Notes under the pieces: generated by a model | Told to the model about the DNA's origin: nothing | Database searches by the model: none | What the model saw: only the letters and a program-made list of their open reading frames with translations | DNA from: an uncultured Stenotrophomonas sp. | GTDB taxonomy: Bacteria > Pseudomonadota > Gammaproteobacteria > Xanthomonadales > Xanthomonadaceae | DNA: 64,000 nucleotides | Direction: 5' to 3' | Assembly (NCBI GenBank): GCA_913775725.1 | Contig: CAJYNG010000020.1 | Location: 186,001 to 250,000, forward strand | In this document: positions 38,354 through 49,529 of the stretch, in pieces | Layout: the number at the start of each line of letters is the position of its first letter | Numbering within the stretch: position 1 is the stretch's first letter | Program-made: the position numbers and the translations under genes

Positions 38354-38425
38354 GGGGGTAGATGCGACGCAGTGTCGCGCGGGCGGTGATTGGTTCAGGG
38401 GGGCCATCCGGGCCGGCGGCATCCT

Positions 38426-38690
38426 GCCTTTGGTAGGTGCCAACCTTGGTTGGCACCTACCAGGAGCGAGTCATCGGCCTGCCTTTGGTGGGTGCGGACC
38501 GTTGGTCCGCACTACCCTTCAGACACCTGTGCTCCTGCATTGTGCCGACCAACGGTCGGCACCCACCTTAAGAGGATCACTGGGGCCAGCCCTGGAGCGC
38601 CTTTGGTAGGTGCCAACCTTGGTTGGCACCTACCAGGAGAGGGTCATCGGCCTGCCCCGGCATTGTGCCGACCAACGGTTGGCACCCACC
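38426..38690. repeat. cluster of five GGTAGGTGCC-type REP palindromes
   Basis: Palindromes lie at 38432-38461, 38487-38517, 38542-38567, 38605-38634 and 38665-38690, with arms such as GGTAGGTGCCAACC/GGTTGGCACCTACC. The first and fourth are embedded in a 57-bp near-identical repeat (38426 and 38599, two mismatches), offset by 173 bp. Two similar palindromes occur at 53424-53487. They fill the folD-guaB gap together with the candidate promoter. Confidence 0.9.
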
Positions 38691-38715
38691 AACAGCAGAT
38701 CTCCCCAATCGCAGG

Positions 38716-39594
38716 TCAGCTCAGCGCTTCCGCCGCTTCCAGGGTGTTCTGCATCAACGTGGCCACGGTCATCGGGCCCACGCCACCCGGCACCGGGGTG
38801 ATCCAGCTCGCCCGCTGCGCAGCGGCCTCAAACCCAACATCGCCCACCAGCCGGCCGTCATCCAGCCGGTTGATACCCACGTCGATCACCACCGCGCCCG
38901 GCTTCACCCACTCGCCCGGCACGATGCCCGGGCGGCCCACCGCCACCACCAGGATGTCGGCGTTGCGCACGGCCTGTTCCAGCACGTCCTTGGGGGTGAA
39001 CTTGTGGCAGCTGGTGACGGTGCAGCCGGCAATCAGCAGCTCCAGGCCCATCGGGCGGCCGACGTGGTTGCTCACGCCCACGATGGTGGCGTTGCGGCCA
39101 CGCACCGGCTGGTCGGTGTGGCCCAGCAGCGTGGTGATGCCACGCGGAGTGCACGGGCGCAGGCCGAACTCGCGCAGGGCCAGGTGGCCGACGTTTTCCG
39201 GGTGGAAACCGTCCACGTCCTTGCGCGGGTCGATGCGCTGGATCAGGCGGCGCGCGTCGGGGATGCCCGGCAGCGGCAGCTGGATCAGGATGCCGTTGAT
39301 CTTCGGATCGGCGTTGAGCTGGTCGATCAGGTCGAGCAGCTCGGCCTCGGTGGTACCGGCCGGCAGATCGTAGTCATGCGCCTCGATGCCGACCTTCTCG
39401 GCGGCACGGCGCTTGTTGCGCACGTACACGGTCGAGGCCGGGTCGCCGCCGACCAGCACCACGGCCAAGCCCGGGCGGCTGCCACCGGCGGCCACGCGGG
39501 CGTCGACGCGCACCTTCAGGCTATCGAGCAGGTCCTCGGCAATACGGCGGCCATCGAGGATGCGGGCAGGAAGCGGGGAGGCGGAATCGGTCAT
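38716..39594 (-). CDS. folD: methylenetetrahydrofolate dehydrogenase / cyclohydrolase
   Basis: 292 residues. The bifunctional enzyme oxidises 5,10-methylene-THF with NADP and hydrolyses the methenyl product to 10-formyl-THF. Conserved segments are [23 protein letters not shown] (catalytic Lys in VRNKRRA), [19 protein letters not shown] and [16 protein letters not shown], with the Rossmann motif [10 protein letters not shown]. It stands alone between REP clusters. Confidence 0.98.
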   Translation of the reverse strand: MTDSASPLPARILDGRRIAEDLLDSLKVRVDARVAAGGSRPGLAVVLVGGDPASTVYVRNKRRAAEKVGIEAHDYDLPAGTTEAELLDLIDQLNADPKINGILIQLPLPGIPDARRLIQRIDPRKDVDGFHPENVGHLALREFGLRPCTPRGITTLLGHTDQPVRGRNATIVGVSNHVGRPMGLELLIAGCTVTSCHKFTPKDVLEQAVRNADILVVAVGRPGIVPGEWVKPGAVVIDVGINRLDDGRLVGDVGFEAAAQRASWITPVPGGVGPMTVATLMQNTLEAAEALS

Positions 39595-39681
39595 CGGGGG
39601 CAGGCGTGGGGCGGCGGGGACGCTATTGTCCCCGATTCAGGCCCCCTCGCCCACCGCCACGCCACCTATCGGCCCGCCTTT

Positions 39682-39769
39682 GTAGAGCCGAGCCTACGCT
39701 CGGCTCCGCGCGCAGCGCGGGTCCATCGCAATCTGGCCGAAGAGCAGCCGAGCATGGGCTCGGCTCTAC
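39682..39769. repeat. SMAG-type REP inverted dimer
   Basis: GTAG-headed hairpin at 39682-39705 and inverted partner at 39744-39769 ending in CTAC. The final CTA is, on the minus strand, the TAG stop of the Kef-type antiporter. Confidence 0.9.
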
Positions 39770-41598
39770 TCTTCCTCTTCCGGCACATCCTGCGGATTGA
39801 GCGTCTTGCTCTCCCGCTTCGGCGCGGTGAACGGGGTCGGCGTCGGTACGCCCTGCGGGCTGTTGCCATAGATCATCCGCGCGCCGGCATTCAAACCCCC
39901 ACCGGCAATCTCCAGCTCGAAGCGCTCGGCGTCGCGGCGACGGATCTGCTCGGCAATCTCCACCGCATCGTCCTCATCCGCACCCAGTTCCACCAGCGCG
40001 GCCTGGCCGAACAGCACCGCCGATTCAAACGTCTCTCGGATCTGGAAATCGACGCCGGCATGGATCAGCCGCAGCGAATGTTCGCGGTCGAACGAACGCA
40101 CCATCAGCTTGGCCTGCGGGAACTCGTGTGCCACCAGTTCAACGATGCGGTCGGCGGCCTCGGCCTTGTCCACGCACACCGCAATCGCGCGCGCAGTGGC
40201 TGCGCCGGAGGCATGCAGCACATCCAACCGCGTGCCGTCGCCGTAGTAGATCTTGAAACCGAACCGCGCCGCGCTCTGGATCATCTCCACATCGTTGTCG
40301 ATGATGGTCACGTCCACGTCGCGCGCCAGCAGCGACTGGCTGGCGACCTGGCCGAAGCGGCCGAAGCCGATCAGCAGCACGCTGCCGGACAGGCCATCGG
40401 CCTCGTCCACGCCGTCCAGGTTGACCGTCGGCTTCGGCGCGATGCGCTTGTAGAGCAGCACCACCAGCGGGGTCAGCGCCATCGACAGCACCACCACGGC
40501 GGTGAAGTTGGCATTGATCTCCAGGTTGATCACGCCGGCCGATGCCGCGGCGGAGAACAGTACGAAGGCGAACTCGCCGCCCTGCGCCATCAGCACACCG
40601 CGATCCAGCGCCTGTGCGTGATCACTGCCCATGATGCGCGCGACCACGTAGATGCACAGCGCCTTGGCCGCCATCAACGCCAGCACCAGGCCCAGGATCA
40701 GCTGCCAGTTGCCGGCCACCACGCCCAGGTCCAGTGCCATGCCCACGCTGAGGAAGAACAGGCCGAGCAGGATGCCGCGGAACGGTTCGATGTCCGCTTC
40801 GATCTGGTGGCGGAAGGTCGACTCGCTCAGCAGCACGCCGGCCAGGAACGCGCCCATCGCCATCGACAGGCCGGACAGCTGCATCAGCAGCGCCGCGCCC
40901 AACACCACCAGCAGCGCGGCGGCGGTCATCACCTCGCGCGCCTTCGATTCGGCCAGCACGCGGAACAGCGGGTTGAGCAGGAAGCGGCCGACCAGCACCA
41001 GGCCGACGATGGCACCCACGCCGATCGCCACCGACAGCCAGCGCGAACCCTCACCATCGGCACTGCCCGCGCTCGGGCCCATCCAGGCCACCAGCGCCAG
41101 CAACGGCACGATCAGCAGGTCTTCGAACAGCAGGATCGAAACGATCTTCTGCCCCGACGGCAGCGCGATGTCACCGCGCTCGGCCAGCAGCTGCATCACC
41201 ACCGCGGTGGAGGTGAGCACGAAGCCGGTGGCACCGATGAAAGCCACCTGCCAGGGCAGGCCGAACAGCTTGGCGATGCTGGTCAGCACCAGCGCGCAGG
41301 TGACGATCTGCAGCGTGCCCAGCCCGAAGATTTCCTTGCGCAGGCTCCACAGGTGCGAGGGCCGCATTTCCAGGCCGATCACGAACAGGAACATCACCAC
41401 GCCGAGCTCGGCGGTATGCAGGATCGCCTGCGGGTCTGAGAACCAGCCCAGCCCGAACGGTCCGATCGCCAGGCCAGCGGCGAAGTAGCCCAGCACCGAG
41501 CCCAGGCCGGCCCGGCGGAACAGGGGCACCATCACCACCGCCGCGCCCAACAGGGCGACGACCTTGACCAGCTCGCTGGTCGCTGCTTCTACCGCCAT
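39766..41598 (-). CDS. Kef-type K+/H+ antiporter with RCK_N domain
   Basis: 610 residues. Residues about 1-390 form the CPA2 transporter domain with about 12 membrane segments (LGYFAAGLAIGPFGLGWF, LFVIGLEMRPSHLW, LFEDLLIVPLLALVAW). The cytoplasmic RCK_N domain starts at VLLIGFGRFGQVASQSLL (Rossmann, NAD-binding) and runs to about 560, followed by a charged tail. Monovalent cation:proton antiport with nucleotide-gated control is the family role; KefB/KefC-like. The TAG stop lies in a REP element's CTAC end. Confidence 0.92.
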   Translation of the reverse strand: MAVEAATSELVKVVALLGAAVVMVPLFRRAGLGSVLGYFAAGLAIGPFGLGWFSDPQAILHTAELGVVMFLFVIGLEMRPSHLWSLRKEIFGLGTLQIVTCALVLTSIAKLFGLPWQVAFIGATGFVLTSTAVVMQLLAERGDIALPSGQKIVSILLFEDLLIVPLLALVAWMGPSAGSADGEGSRWLSVAIGVGAIVGLVLVGRFLLNPLFRVLAESKAREVMTAAALLVVLGAALLMQLSGLSMAMGAFLAGVLLSESTFRHQIEADIEPFRGILLGLFFLSVGMALDLGVVAGNWQLILGLVLALMAAKALCIYVVARIMGSDHAQALDRGVLMAQGGEFAFVLFSAAASAGVINLEINANFTAVVVLSMALTPLVVLLYKRIAPKPTVNLDGVDEADGLSGSVLLIGFGRFGQVASQSLLARDVDVTIIDNDVEMIQSAARFGFKIYYGDGTRLDVLHASGAATARAIAVCVDKAEAADRIVELVAHEFPQAKLMVRSFDREHSLRLIHAGVDFQIRETFESAVLFGQAALVELGADEDDAVEIAEQIRRRDAERFELEIAGGGLNAGARMIYGNSPQGVPTPTPFTAPKRESKTLNPQDVPEEEE

Positions 41599-41764
41599 GC
41601 GGTGTGTTCCCCAAGATCCAGAATCGGCTTCAACAATAGAGCAATGCCGATGACGGCAATAGCACGCATGTTGCGCCGGATTGTCTTGGAGATGGAACGA
41701 TGATGGGAGTGACCCCCGACATCATCCCGAAACCACGCACATGCTTCGCTGGGTCCCATGACCT

Positions 41765-41836
41765 GTAGAGCCGAGCCCGCGCTCGACTGCTCTTCGTACC
41801 GAGGCCAGAAGCAGCCGAGCATGGGCTCGGCTCTAC
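41765..41836. repeat. SMAG-type REP inverted dimer
   Basis: Hairpins at 41765-41790 and 41811-41836. One base later begins a tandem block of a second REP family. Confidence 0.88.
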
Positions 41837-41837
41837 A

Positions 41838-41953
41838 GTAGATCCACGCCATGCATGGATGGACGCCGAGCCGTCATGCCACGGTAGATCCACGCCATGC
41901 ATGGATGGACGCCCAGCCGTCATGCCACGGTAGATCCACGCCATGCGTGGATG
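41838..41953 (+). repeat. 46-bp tandem repeat of GTAGATCC-type REP
   Basis: GTAGATCCACGCCATGC begins at 41838, 41884 and 41930, an exact 46-bp period, with a spacer ending in GTCATGCCACG. The third unit is partial. The copies differ by one or two bases in the loop (GCATGG or GCGTGG). Confidence 0.92.
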
Positions 41954-41968
41954 ACGCCCCGGCCAGCC

Positions 41969-43105
41969 TCACCCACCCCGACAAAACGCGGCGTAATCGA
42001 TATACCCTGGGAACGGCACGCCCGGCGCGCACACCGGGCACTGCGGGTCGGGCCGGATGCCGGTCTCGCGGAAGCGCATGTCCAGCGCATCGAAGCGCAG
42101 CAGGCGGCCAACCAGCGGCTCGCCGATGCCCAGCAGCAGCTTCAGCACCTCGGTGGCCTGCAGCACGCCGGCCAGGCCGGGCAGCACGCCCAGCACCCCT
42201 GCCTCCGAACAGTTCGGCGCGAACTCCGGCGGCGGCGGTTCCGGGAACAGGCAGCGGTAGCACGGCGCCACGCCACGCTGGCGGCCGGCATCAAACACGC
42301 TGACCTGCCCGTCGAAGCGCTCGATGGCGGCATACACCAGCGGCTTGGCGTGCTTGATGCAGGCGTCGTTGAGCAGGTAGCGCAGCGGGAAGTTGTCCGA
42401 TCCGTCCAGCACCACGTCCACGCCGTCCAGCAGCGCATCCACGTTCTCGGAGGTGACCCGCTCGGGCACCGCTTCGACGTCGATGGAAGGGTTCAGCGCC
42501 AGCAGGCGCTCCCGCGCCGAATCGACCTTGAGCTGGCCGACACTGGCTTCGGTATGCACGATCTGCCGGTGCAGGTTGCTGCGCTCCACGCGGTCGTGGT
42601 CGGCGAAGCGCAGGTGCCCCACCCCGGCCGCGGCCAGATAGAAGCCAGCCGGCGCACCCAGCCCGCCCGCGCCCAGCACCAGCACGCGCGCCTGCTGCAG
42701 CCGGCGTTGGCCGGCCTCGCCCACCTGCGGCAGCAGCAGGTGGCGCGAATAGCGGTCGTAGAAATCGCGGTCCGCAGCACTGGTCAGCGGCTGCACCAGC
42801 GGCAACGACTGCTCGCGCCAGGCCACGGTGCCGCCCGTCACGGAAGCGACCTGGGTGTAGCCGGCCTCCAGCAGGAACTGCGCGGCATCGGCCGAGCGCT
42901 TGCCGCTCTGGCAGATCAGCAGGATTTCCTGTTCGTGCCGCGGCAGATGCGCGGCCGGGTCGGCCTGCAGCTCGCCCTTGGCCACGCCGCGCGCGCCCTC
43001 GGCCATGCCCCCGGCCCGTTCATGCGCCTCGCGCACATCGATCAGCACGGCGCCATGGGCCAGGCGCTCGCGTGCCTGCGCGGGGGAAAGCTCTTGGATG
43101 CTCAT
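41969..43105 (-). CDS. moeB: molybdopterin-synthase adenylyltransferase with N-terminal rhodanese domain
   Basis: 378 residues. Residues 1-100 are a rhodanese domain (LICQSGKRSADA around the active Cys); about 120-378 are a ThiF/MoeB E1-like fold with GAGGLGAPAGFYLAAAGVG, the FADHDRVERSNLHRQ adenylation site and two zinc CxxC pairs (CYRC, CPVC). MoeB adenylates MoaD for molybdopterin synthesis; a rhodanese usually supplies sulfur. In MOCS3-like proteins the rhodanese is C-terminal, so the order here is reversed. The start is ATG 43105, next to the first conserved residues. Confidence 0.9.
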   Translation of the reverse strand: MSIQELSPAQARERLAHGAVLIDVREAHERAGGMAEGARGVAKGELQADPAAHLPRHEQEILLICQSGKRSADAAQFLLEAGYTQVASVTGGTVAWREQSLPLVQPLTSAADRDFYDRYSRHLLLPQVGEAGQRRLQQARVLVLGAGGLGAPAGFYLAAAGVGHLRFADHDRVERSNLHRQIVHTEASVGQLKVDSARERLLALNPSIDVEAVPERVTSENVDALLDGVDVVLDGSDNFPLRYLLNDACIKHAKPLVYAAIERFDGQVSVFDAGRQRGVAPCYRCLFPEPPPPEFAPNCSEAGVLGVLPGLAGVLQATEVLKLLLGIGEPLVGRLLRFDALDMRFRETGIRPDPQCPVCAPGVPFPGYIDYAAFCRGG

Positions 43106-43152
43106 GGCGGCATTATCGCGCACGCGGCGTCGGCCCGCCTTGACCGGAATCT

Positions 43153-43237
43153 GTAGAGCCGAGCCTATGCTCGGCAAGCGCGCGCAGCGCGCCTGCGGCA
43201 ATGCGCGAAAAGCAGCCGAGCGTGGGCTCGGCTCTAC
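43153..43237. repeat. SMAG-type REP inverted dimer
   Basis: Hairpins at 43153-43175 and 43212-43237, between moeB and the der terminator. Confidence 0.88.
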
Positions 43238-43290
43238 AGGCCCACCGCAAGCGTACGGTAGCGCCAGCCCTGACCCCATTCCCCACAACG

Positions 43291-43318
43291 AAAAAGGCGG
43301 CCCTCAGGCCGCCTTTTT
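43291..43318 (-). terminator. der intrinsic terminator
   Basis: AAAAAGGCGGCC-CTCA-GGCCGCCTTTTT, a 12-bp stem with T tracts on both strands, five bases after the der stop. It probably ends the ndk-to-der transcript. Confidence 0.9.
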
Positions 43319-43323
43319 CTGCA

Positions 43324-44721
43324 TCACTTGCCCTTGACGTGCTTCATCAAGCGCCGCTTGGCCTTGACCTGCCGCTCGGTGAGGACGTTCTTCTTGCCCT
43401 CGTACGGGTTGGTACCCTCGCGGAAGATGAAACTCACCGGCGTACCGATCAGCTTGAAGCGCTTGCGGAAGAAGTTCTCCAGGTAGCGCTTGTACGATTC
43501 CTGCAGCTCCTTCAGGCGGGTGCCGTGCACGATGAAGGTCGGCGGGTTTGCGCCGGCCGGGTGCACGTAGCGCAGCTTGGAGACGTGGCCGCGGATGGTC
43601 GGCGGCGGGTTGGTCTCGTAGGCCACTTCCAGCGCCTTGTTCACTTCGCTGGTGGTGAAGGTCTTGTTCGCCGATTCGTGCGCACGGTGCACCGCACGGA
43701 ACAGCTCACGCAGACCCGAGCCATGCTTGGCCGAGATGCGCACGGACTCGGCCCACGGCACGAAGCCCAGCTTCAGCGACAGCATGGTTTCGGCCTGCTC
43801 GCGCTGGTACTCGGTCAGGCCATCCCACTTGTTGATGGCAATGACCAGCGCGCGGCCGGCATCGAGCACGGCACCGAGCACGGTGGCGTCCTGGTCGGTC
43901 ACGCCTTCGGTGGCGTCGAGCATCAGCACGGCCACCTGGCACTGCTCGATCGACTGCATGGTCTTGACCACCGAGAACTTCTCGACCACCTCGTCCACGC
44001 GCGAACGACGGCGCAGGCCGGCGGTATCGATCAGGCGGTATTCGCGGCCATCACGCTCCAGGTCCACTGCGATCGAATCGCGGGTGGTGCCCGGCACGTC
44101 GGAGGCGATCATGCGCTCCTCGCCGAGGATGCGGTTGACCAGGGTCGACTTGCCCACGTTCGGGCGGCCGACGAAGGCGATGCGGATGCGGTTCGGATCG
44201 TTGTCCAGCTCTTCGCCGCTGCCTTCTTCCGGCAGGCGCTGGATCACTTCGTCCAGCAGGTCGTCCAGACCCTGGCGATGCGCAGCCGACACGGTCAGCA
44301 TCTCGCCGAAGCCGTAACGGGCGAACTCCGAACGCACGGTGTCCTCGTCGGTGCCGTCGATCTTGTTGATCAGCAGCAGCGTCGGGCGCGACAGCTTGCG
44401 CAGCCAGGCCAGGATCTCGTCGTCCATCGCCGAGGTACCCTCACGGGCGTCGACCACGAACAGGATCAGGTCGGCTTCCGCCGCAGCGGCGCGGGCCTGG
44501 CGGGTGGTAGCCCCTGCCAGACCCTCTTCTTCTTCCGCGATACCGCCGGTGTCGACGACGAGGAAATGGTTGTCCTCGTCCAGACGACAGACGCCGTAGT
44601 TGCGGTCGCGGGTGACGCCGGGCTGGTCATGGACCAGCGCGTCACGGGTGCGCGTAAGCGCATTGAAAATAGTCGACTTGCCGACATTCGGCCGTCCAAC
44701 CAGGGCGACCAAAGGCAGCAT
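43324..44721 (-). CDS. der: ribosome-associated GTPase Der (EngA)
   Basis: 465 residues with two tandem GTPase domains: GRPNVGKST at 9-17 and again at 185-193, DTGG and DTAG G3 motifs, NKxD guanine motifs, and a C-terminal KH-like domain ([20 protein letters not shown]) with a basic tail. It is needed for 50S ribosome maturation. It is 17 bp after bamB on the same strand. Confidence 0.98.
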   Translation of the reverse strand: MLPLVALVGRPNVGKSTIFNALTRTRDALVHDQPGVTRDRNYGVCRLDEDNHFLVVDTGGIAEEEEGLAGATTRQARAAAAEADLILFVVDAREGTSAMDDEILAWLRKLSRPTLLLINKIDGTDEDTVRSEFARYGFGEMLTVSAAHRQGLDDLLDEVIQRLPEEGSGEELDNDPNRIRIAFVGRPNVGKSTLVNRILGEERMIASDVPGTTRDSIAVDLERDGREYRLIDTAGLRRRSRVDEVVEKFSVVKTMQSIEQCQVAVLMLDATEGVTDQDATVLGAVLDAGRALVIAINKWDGLTEYQREQAETMLSLKLGFVPWAESVRISAKHGSGLRELFRAVHRAHESANKTFTTSEVNKALEVAYETNPPPTIRGHVSKLRYVHPAGANPPTFIVHGTRLKELQESYKRYLENFFRKRFKLIGTPVSFIFREGTNPYEGKKNVLTERQVKAKRRLMKHVKGK

Positions 44722-44738
44722 CGCGATTACTCCAATTT

Positions 44739-45947
44739 TTAATTTGCCAACCGGAAGGCGGTCAGCTTGCCATCAACGTTCTGCACCAGCAGCACCCCGT
44801 CTACGACGACCGGCTGGGCCAGCAGGGCGTCGCCGCCACTTTTTGCCCGTGCCGCCATCGCACCATCGGAGGTCTTCAACCAGTGCACGTATCCCTTGTA
44901 GTCGCCGACGACCACGTAATCGCCGTGCAGCGCCGGGCCGGTCAGCGATCGACGCGCCAGCTCGGTCTGCGACCACATGGCGGCGCCGGTCGCCTTGTCC
45001 AGGCCGAACACGCCACCCTTGTTGTCAGTGACGAACACATTGCCCGACGACACCGCCACGCCACCTGCACCGCCATGGTCGCGCGCCCACAGCGGGCGAC
45101 CGGTCGGGCCTTCGATGGCCATGGTCTGGTTCTTGAAGCTGCTCACGTAGAGGGTGTTGCCCTCCAGCACCGGGGCGCCGTCGACGTCGGCCATGCGCTC
45201 CAGCTCGGTACGGCCTTCGCCGTTGCCGAGGTTCTGCTCCCACAGGGTACGGCCATCCTGCATGGCGAGCGCGGCAACCGCGCCCTCGTCCTTGCCGATG
45301 AACAGCACGCCCGGGCCGGTGACCACCGGCGCGTTGCCGCGCACGGTCAGCGCCGGCAGCTCGCTCGGGTTGAACCACTTCTGGGTGCCGTTGCCGGCAT
45401 CGAAGGCCGTGACGCGGCCGTCGTTGCTGCGCACGAACACCAGGCCCTGGGCCACGGCCGGCGCGGCAATGACTTCACCCGGAACACGGGCGCGCCACTT
45501 CTCGCTGCCATCGTTGATGTCCAGGGCGATGACCTGGCCATCGAGCGTGCCGATCACGACCAGGTTCTCACCGACACCCGGGCCGCCGGACAGGCGCAGC
45601 TTCGGCTTCTTCTTTTCCTTCTGCGGCTCCCAGGTCCAGACCTTCTTGCCGGTCTGCAGGTCGATGGCGTGCACGCCACCGGTGATCGCCGCGGCGAACA
45701 CATGGCCGTTGGCCACGGCCGGGCCCTGGCGCACGCCGATGCGGCGCTCACCCTTGCCGAGGTTGACCGACCAGGCCTTGTTGACCTTCACGCTTGGCTC
45801 GAACTTGACCAGCTCAGCCGGCTCCTGGGCCTTCTTCGCTGCCGCGTCCTTGCCAGCGAACCAGCCCTTCATGGTGCTGCAGCCGGTCAGGGCCATGCCC
45901 ATCAGGAGCACGGTGGCGACGCGGGTGATCATGACCTTCTGACTCAT
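44739..45947 (-). CDS. bamB: outer-membrane assembly lipoprotein BamB
   Basis: 402 residues. The lipobox is MALTGC (Cys23) after a signal peptide; the rest is an eight-bladed PQQ-type beta-propeller with repeats such as [17 protein letters not shown] and [17 protein letters not shown]. It supports BamA in inserting beta-barrel proteins. I start it at ATG 45945-45947; TTG 45950 would add one residue. Its start overlaps the upstream TPR-gene stop by one base. Confidence 0.95.
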   Translation of the reverse strand: MSQKVMITRVATVLLMGMALTGCSTMKGWFAGKDAAAKKAQEPAELVKFEPSVKVNKAWSVNLGKGERRIGVRQGPAVANGHVFAAAITGGVHAIDLQTGKKVWTWEPQKEKKKPKLRLSGGPGVGENLVVIGTLDGQVIALDINDGSEKWRARVPGEVIAAPAVAQGLVFVRSNDGRVTAFDAGNGTQKWFNPSELPALTVRGNAPVVTGPGVLFIGKDEGAVAALAMQDGRTLWEQNLGNGEGRTELERMADVDGAPVLEGNTLYVSSFKNQTMAIEGPTGRPLWARDHGGAGGVAVSSGNVFVTDNKGGVFGLDKATGAAMWSQTELARRSLTGPALHGDYVVVGDYKGYVHWLKTSDGAMAARAKSGGDALLAQPVVVDGVLLVQNVDGKLTAFRLAN

Positions 45948-46585
45948 CAAACCGACTCCGCAGGGGCGGCGACCGTGCCGCCGGCATCCATTACCTTGGT
46001 TTCCAGCAGGCGCCGCTGCGGCGCTGCCACGTCCAGCGACTTCAACGCCTTCTCGTACTGTGCACGGGCATCATCACGCTTGCCCTGCGCCAGCAGCGCG
46101 TCGCCATGGATTTCCAGGCTGCTGCTGTCAGTGGCGCTGCCCAGCAGCTTGATCGCCTCGTCGCTCTTGCCGGTGGCCACCAGCAGGCGGGCCACACGCT
46201 GGTCGACCACGCGCTGCAGGTCACCTTCGACCTTCACGCCGCGCAGGGTGGCCAGCGCTTCTTCATTCTTGCCGGCGTCGACCTGGGCCTTGGCCAGCTG
46301 CAGCGCCGCGAGGTCGCCATAGATGCTGGACGGGCCGGCTTCGAGCGCCTTCACTGCCTTGGCAGCGTCGTCGAGCTTGTTCTGCTGCAGGCCGACCAGC
46401 GCCTTCTGGTACTCGACATTGGCCGAGGCCAGCTTGCCGCCCTGATCCTTCTGGTACCACTGCCAGCCGGCAATGGCACCGATCGCGATGGCTACGCCAC
46501 CGAGGATGCTGGCGCCATTCTTCCGCAGCCAGCTGCGGACGCGTTCACTTTGTTCGTGCTCGTCGAGCAGATCGTCGATCGCCAT
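45947..46585 (-). CDS. yfgM: YfgM-like TPR membrane protein
   Basis: 212 residues. A cytoplasmic N-tail (MAIDDLLDEHEQSERVRSWLRKNG) and one membrane segment (ILGGVAIAIGAIAGWQWYQ) precede a periplasmic TPR region. This is the YfgM/SecYEG ancillary protein pattern, associated with translocon and chaperone traffic. Its position upstream of bamB is the usual one in gammaproteobacteria, although ispG and hisS, often present before it, are absent here. Confidence 0.9.
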   Translation of the reverse strand: MAIDDLLDEHEQSERVRSWLRKNGASILGGVAIAIGAIAGWQWYQKDQGGKLASANVEYQKALVGLQQNKLDDAAKAVKALEAGPSSIYGDLAALQLAKAQVDAGKNEEALATLRGVKVEGDLQRVVDQRVARLLVATGKSDEAIKLLGSATDSSSLEIHGDALLAQGKRDDARAQYEKALKSLDVAAPQRRLLETKVMDAGGTVAAPAESV

Positions 46586-46650
46586 GCGTACTCTCGCCCC
46601 GCCCGTCGGGAGGGACCATTGGGATTAATCGAAGGTGGTGAAACCGCGCC

Positions 46651-47523
46651 TCAGTGCGAAACCGGGACTACGGAGCCTTCAGAGGATACCTGAAAGCGTG
46701 CCACGTTGGCTCGCTGGTAGGGGGTCAGATCGACGATAGCGCCGTTCTGCTGAACCTGGACCGCCGATGCGTTGCCCAGGGTCACCCGGGTCACCTGGCC
46801 CGGGGTGAAGCTGCGGCTTTCGCCGGACTTGATCAGTGCCTTCTCGACGGTGGCACCGTCCGGGCCGCCGATATCGACCCAGCTGTCGCCGCTGAACTGC
46901 ATTTCCAGCGTGTTGCCAACCGCAGCCGGCGCCGGGGCCGAACGCGGCACCGGGGCCAGCGAGGCCACGTACGGGGTCGCGGCCGGCTTGCTGGCCGGGA
47001 CGCTCGCCACATCAACCGGTGCCGCCGCCTCCACGCCTGCCGCAGACGGGGTCACCGGCACGGCAGCCGGGATCGCATCCAGCGAGGCCGTGTTCGGCGA
47101 CGGGGTGGCGCTGCCGTCGAAGTGGCCACGGGTGGCGAACCACACCGGCACGGCCAGCACTGCGGTGATGCCGACATAGAGCATGCGCCGGCCGAGGTTT
47201 TCGGCAATACGGCGCGCACGCGGGGTATGGGTATGGCTGACCAGGGTGGGCGGCACCACCGGCCCGACCTGGGCCTGCTCCAGCAGCTGCCCCACGTCCA
47301 CGTTGAGCAGGCGCGCATAGCTGCGCAGCTGACCGCGCACGAACACCGGTGCGCCGAGCTTCTGCCATTGTTCTTCTTCCAGCGACCTGACCACCTGGAC
47401 CGGCATGCGCAGGCGCGAGCCGACATCTTCGAGGGTCAGTCCGGCCGCCTCACGGGCCTGGCGCAGGCGGGTGCCGCAGCCGGCCGCAGTCTCGAGAGCG
47501 CTCACAGTCTGGTCATCAATCAC
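46651..47523 (-). CDS. rodZ: RodZ-like HTH membrane protein
   Basis: 290 residues. Residues about 12-80 are an Xre-like HTH (LRQAREAAGLTLEDVGSRLRM), a membrane helix lies near 113-129 (MLYVGITAVLAVPVWFAT), a Pro/Ala-rich linker follows, and the C-terminal DUF4115 beta domain has LEMQFSGDSWVDI and SFTPGQVTRVTLGNA. RodZ links MreB to the cell-wall machine and supports rod shape. Confidence 0.93.
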   Translation of the reverse strand: MIDDQTVSALETAAGCGTRLRQAREAAGLTLEDVGSRLRMPVQVVRSLEEEQWQKLGAPVFVRGQLRSYARLLNVDVGQLLEQAQVGPVVPPTLVSHTHTPRARRIAENLGRRMLYVGITAVLAVPVWFATRGHFDGSATPSPNTASLDAIPAAVPVTPSAAGVEAAAPVDVASVPASKPAATPYVASLAPVPRSAPAPAAVGNTLEMQFSGDSWVDIGGPDGATVEKALIKSGESRSFTPGQVTRVTLGNASAVQVQQNGAIVDLTPYQRANVARFQVSSEGSVVPVSH

Positions 47524-47541
47524 AATGCATCAACCCTGGAG

Positions 47542-48313
47542 TTAGGAGCCCGCTTCCTGCGGAAATTCCTGTCGAATCCGCTGAATATAGCGATCAGATG
47601 CCGCCCGATCACCCAGCCGCGCTTCGATTTGAGACGCAAGTTGTAACACGGAACGCGTTGCGGGTGCAGCCGCAATCCTACGTTCGGCGAAGGCCCGAGC
47701 CTCCATGTAGCGGCCCTGGCGGTAGCTCAGCTGGGCCATCGCCTCCAGCGCAACCGGGTTTCCGGGCAGCGTTGCCAGCGCGGCACGCAGGTCGCGCTCG
47801 GCACGTTCGAACTGGCCCGCATCCAGCGCACAGCCGCCGGCATTGGCCTGTGCTTCGGCCGGCGTGGCGTAGCCCGGCGCCTGCAGCGCACGATCGAACC
47901 AGACCAGCGACTCCGCCGGCCGGCCCTGCTGGCACAGCCACGCGCCGTAATTGTTGAGGACGTCCCCGCGCTGCGGCGCCTGTTCGGCAGCCCTGCGGAA
48001 GCTCTCACCGGCCTGCTGGGTACGGCCACGGCGCTCGTCGATGCCGGCCATCAGCACCAGCGCATCAGGCGACTCGGGTGCCAGCTTCAGCGCCTCGCGC
48101 GCCTTGCGTTCGGCCGCATCGAGGTTGCCGACCTGCATGTCGCGGGCGGCCAGCGCCAGCAGGTCCTGCAGGCGCACCTGACGCCGCACGTTGTCCGGAT
48201 CACGGACCGAGTAGACCGGCGCCTCGCTGGGGCCCAGCCTGGCCTTGGGTTGGGATTTGCAGCCGCCGACCGCAACGGCCAGCACGCCTGCGAACAGAAC
48301 CAGCCAGAGGCGG

Positions 48314-48327
<14 letters not shown>
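47542..48327 (-). CDS. pilF: type IV pilus assembly lipoprotein PilF/PilW
   Basis: 261 residues. A lipobox ending in GGC (Cys23) precedes tetratricopeptide repeats ([29 protein letters not shown] and following). PilF/PilW is the pilotin needed for PilQ secretin multimerisation. Its start overlaps the end of rlmN by 14 bases. The spacing to rodZ is 18 bp. Confidence 0.9.
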
Positions 48328-49519
<1,192 letters not shown>

Positions 49520-49529
49520 GGCATTACTC

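Noticed and set aside
38426..38690. CRISPR array
   Set aside because: The repeats are palindromic REPs with irregular spacing and related spacers, and there are no cas genes.
38623..41439. 938-codon plus-strand open frame opposite folD and the antiporter
   Set aside because: High-GC antisense frame rich in His, Gln, Arg and Ala with no domain; the minus strand carries clear folD and Kef motifs.
41838..41953. CRISPR-like array
   Set aside because: The 46-bp period has identical spacers, so it is a tandem duplication, not an array.
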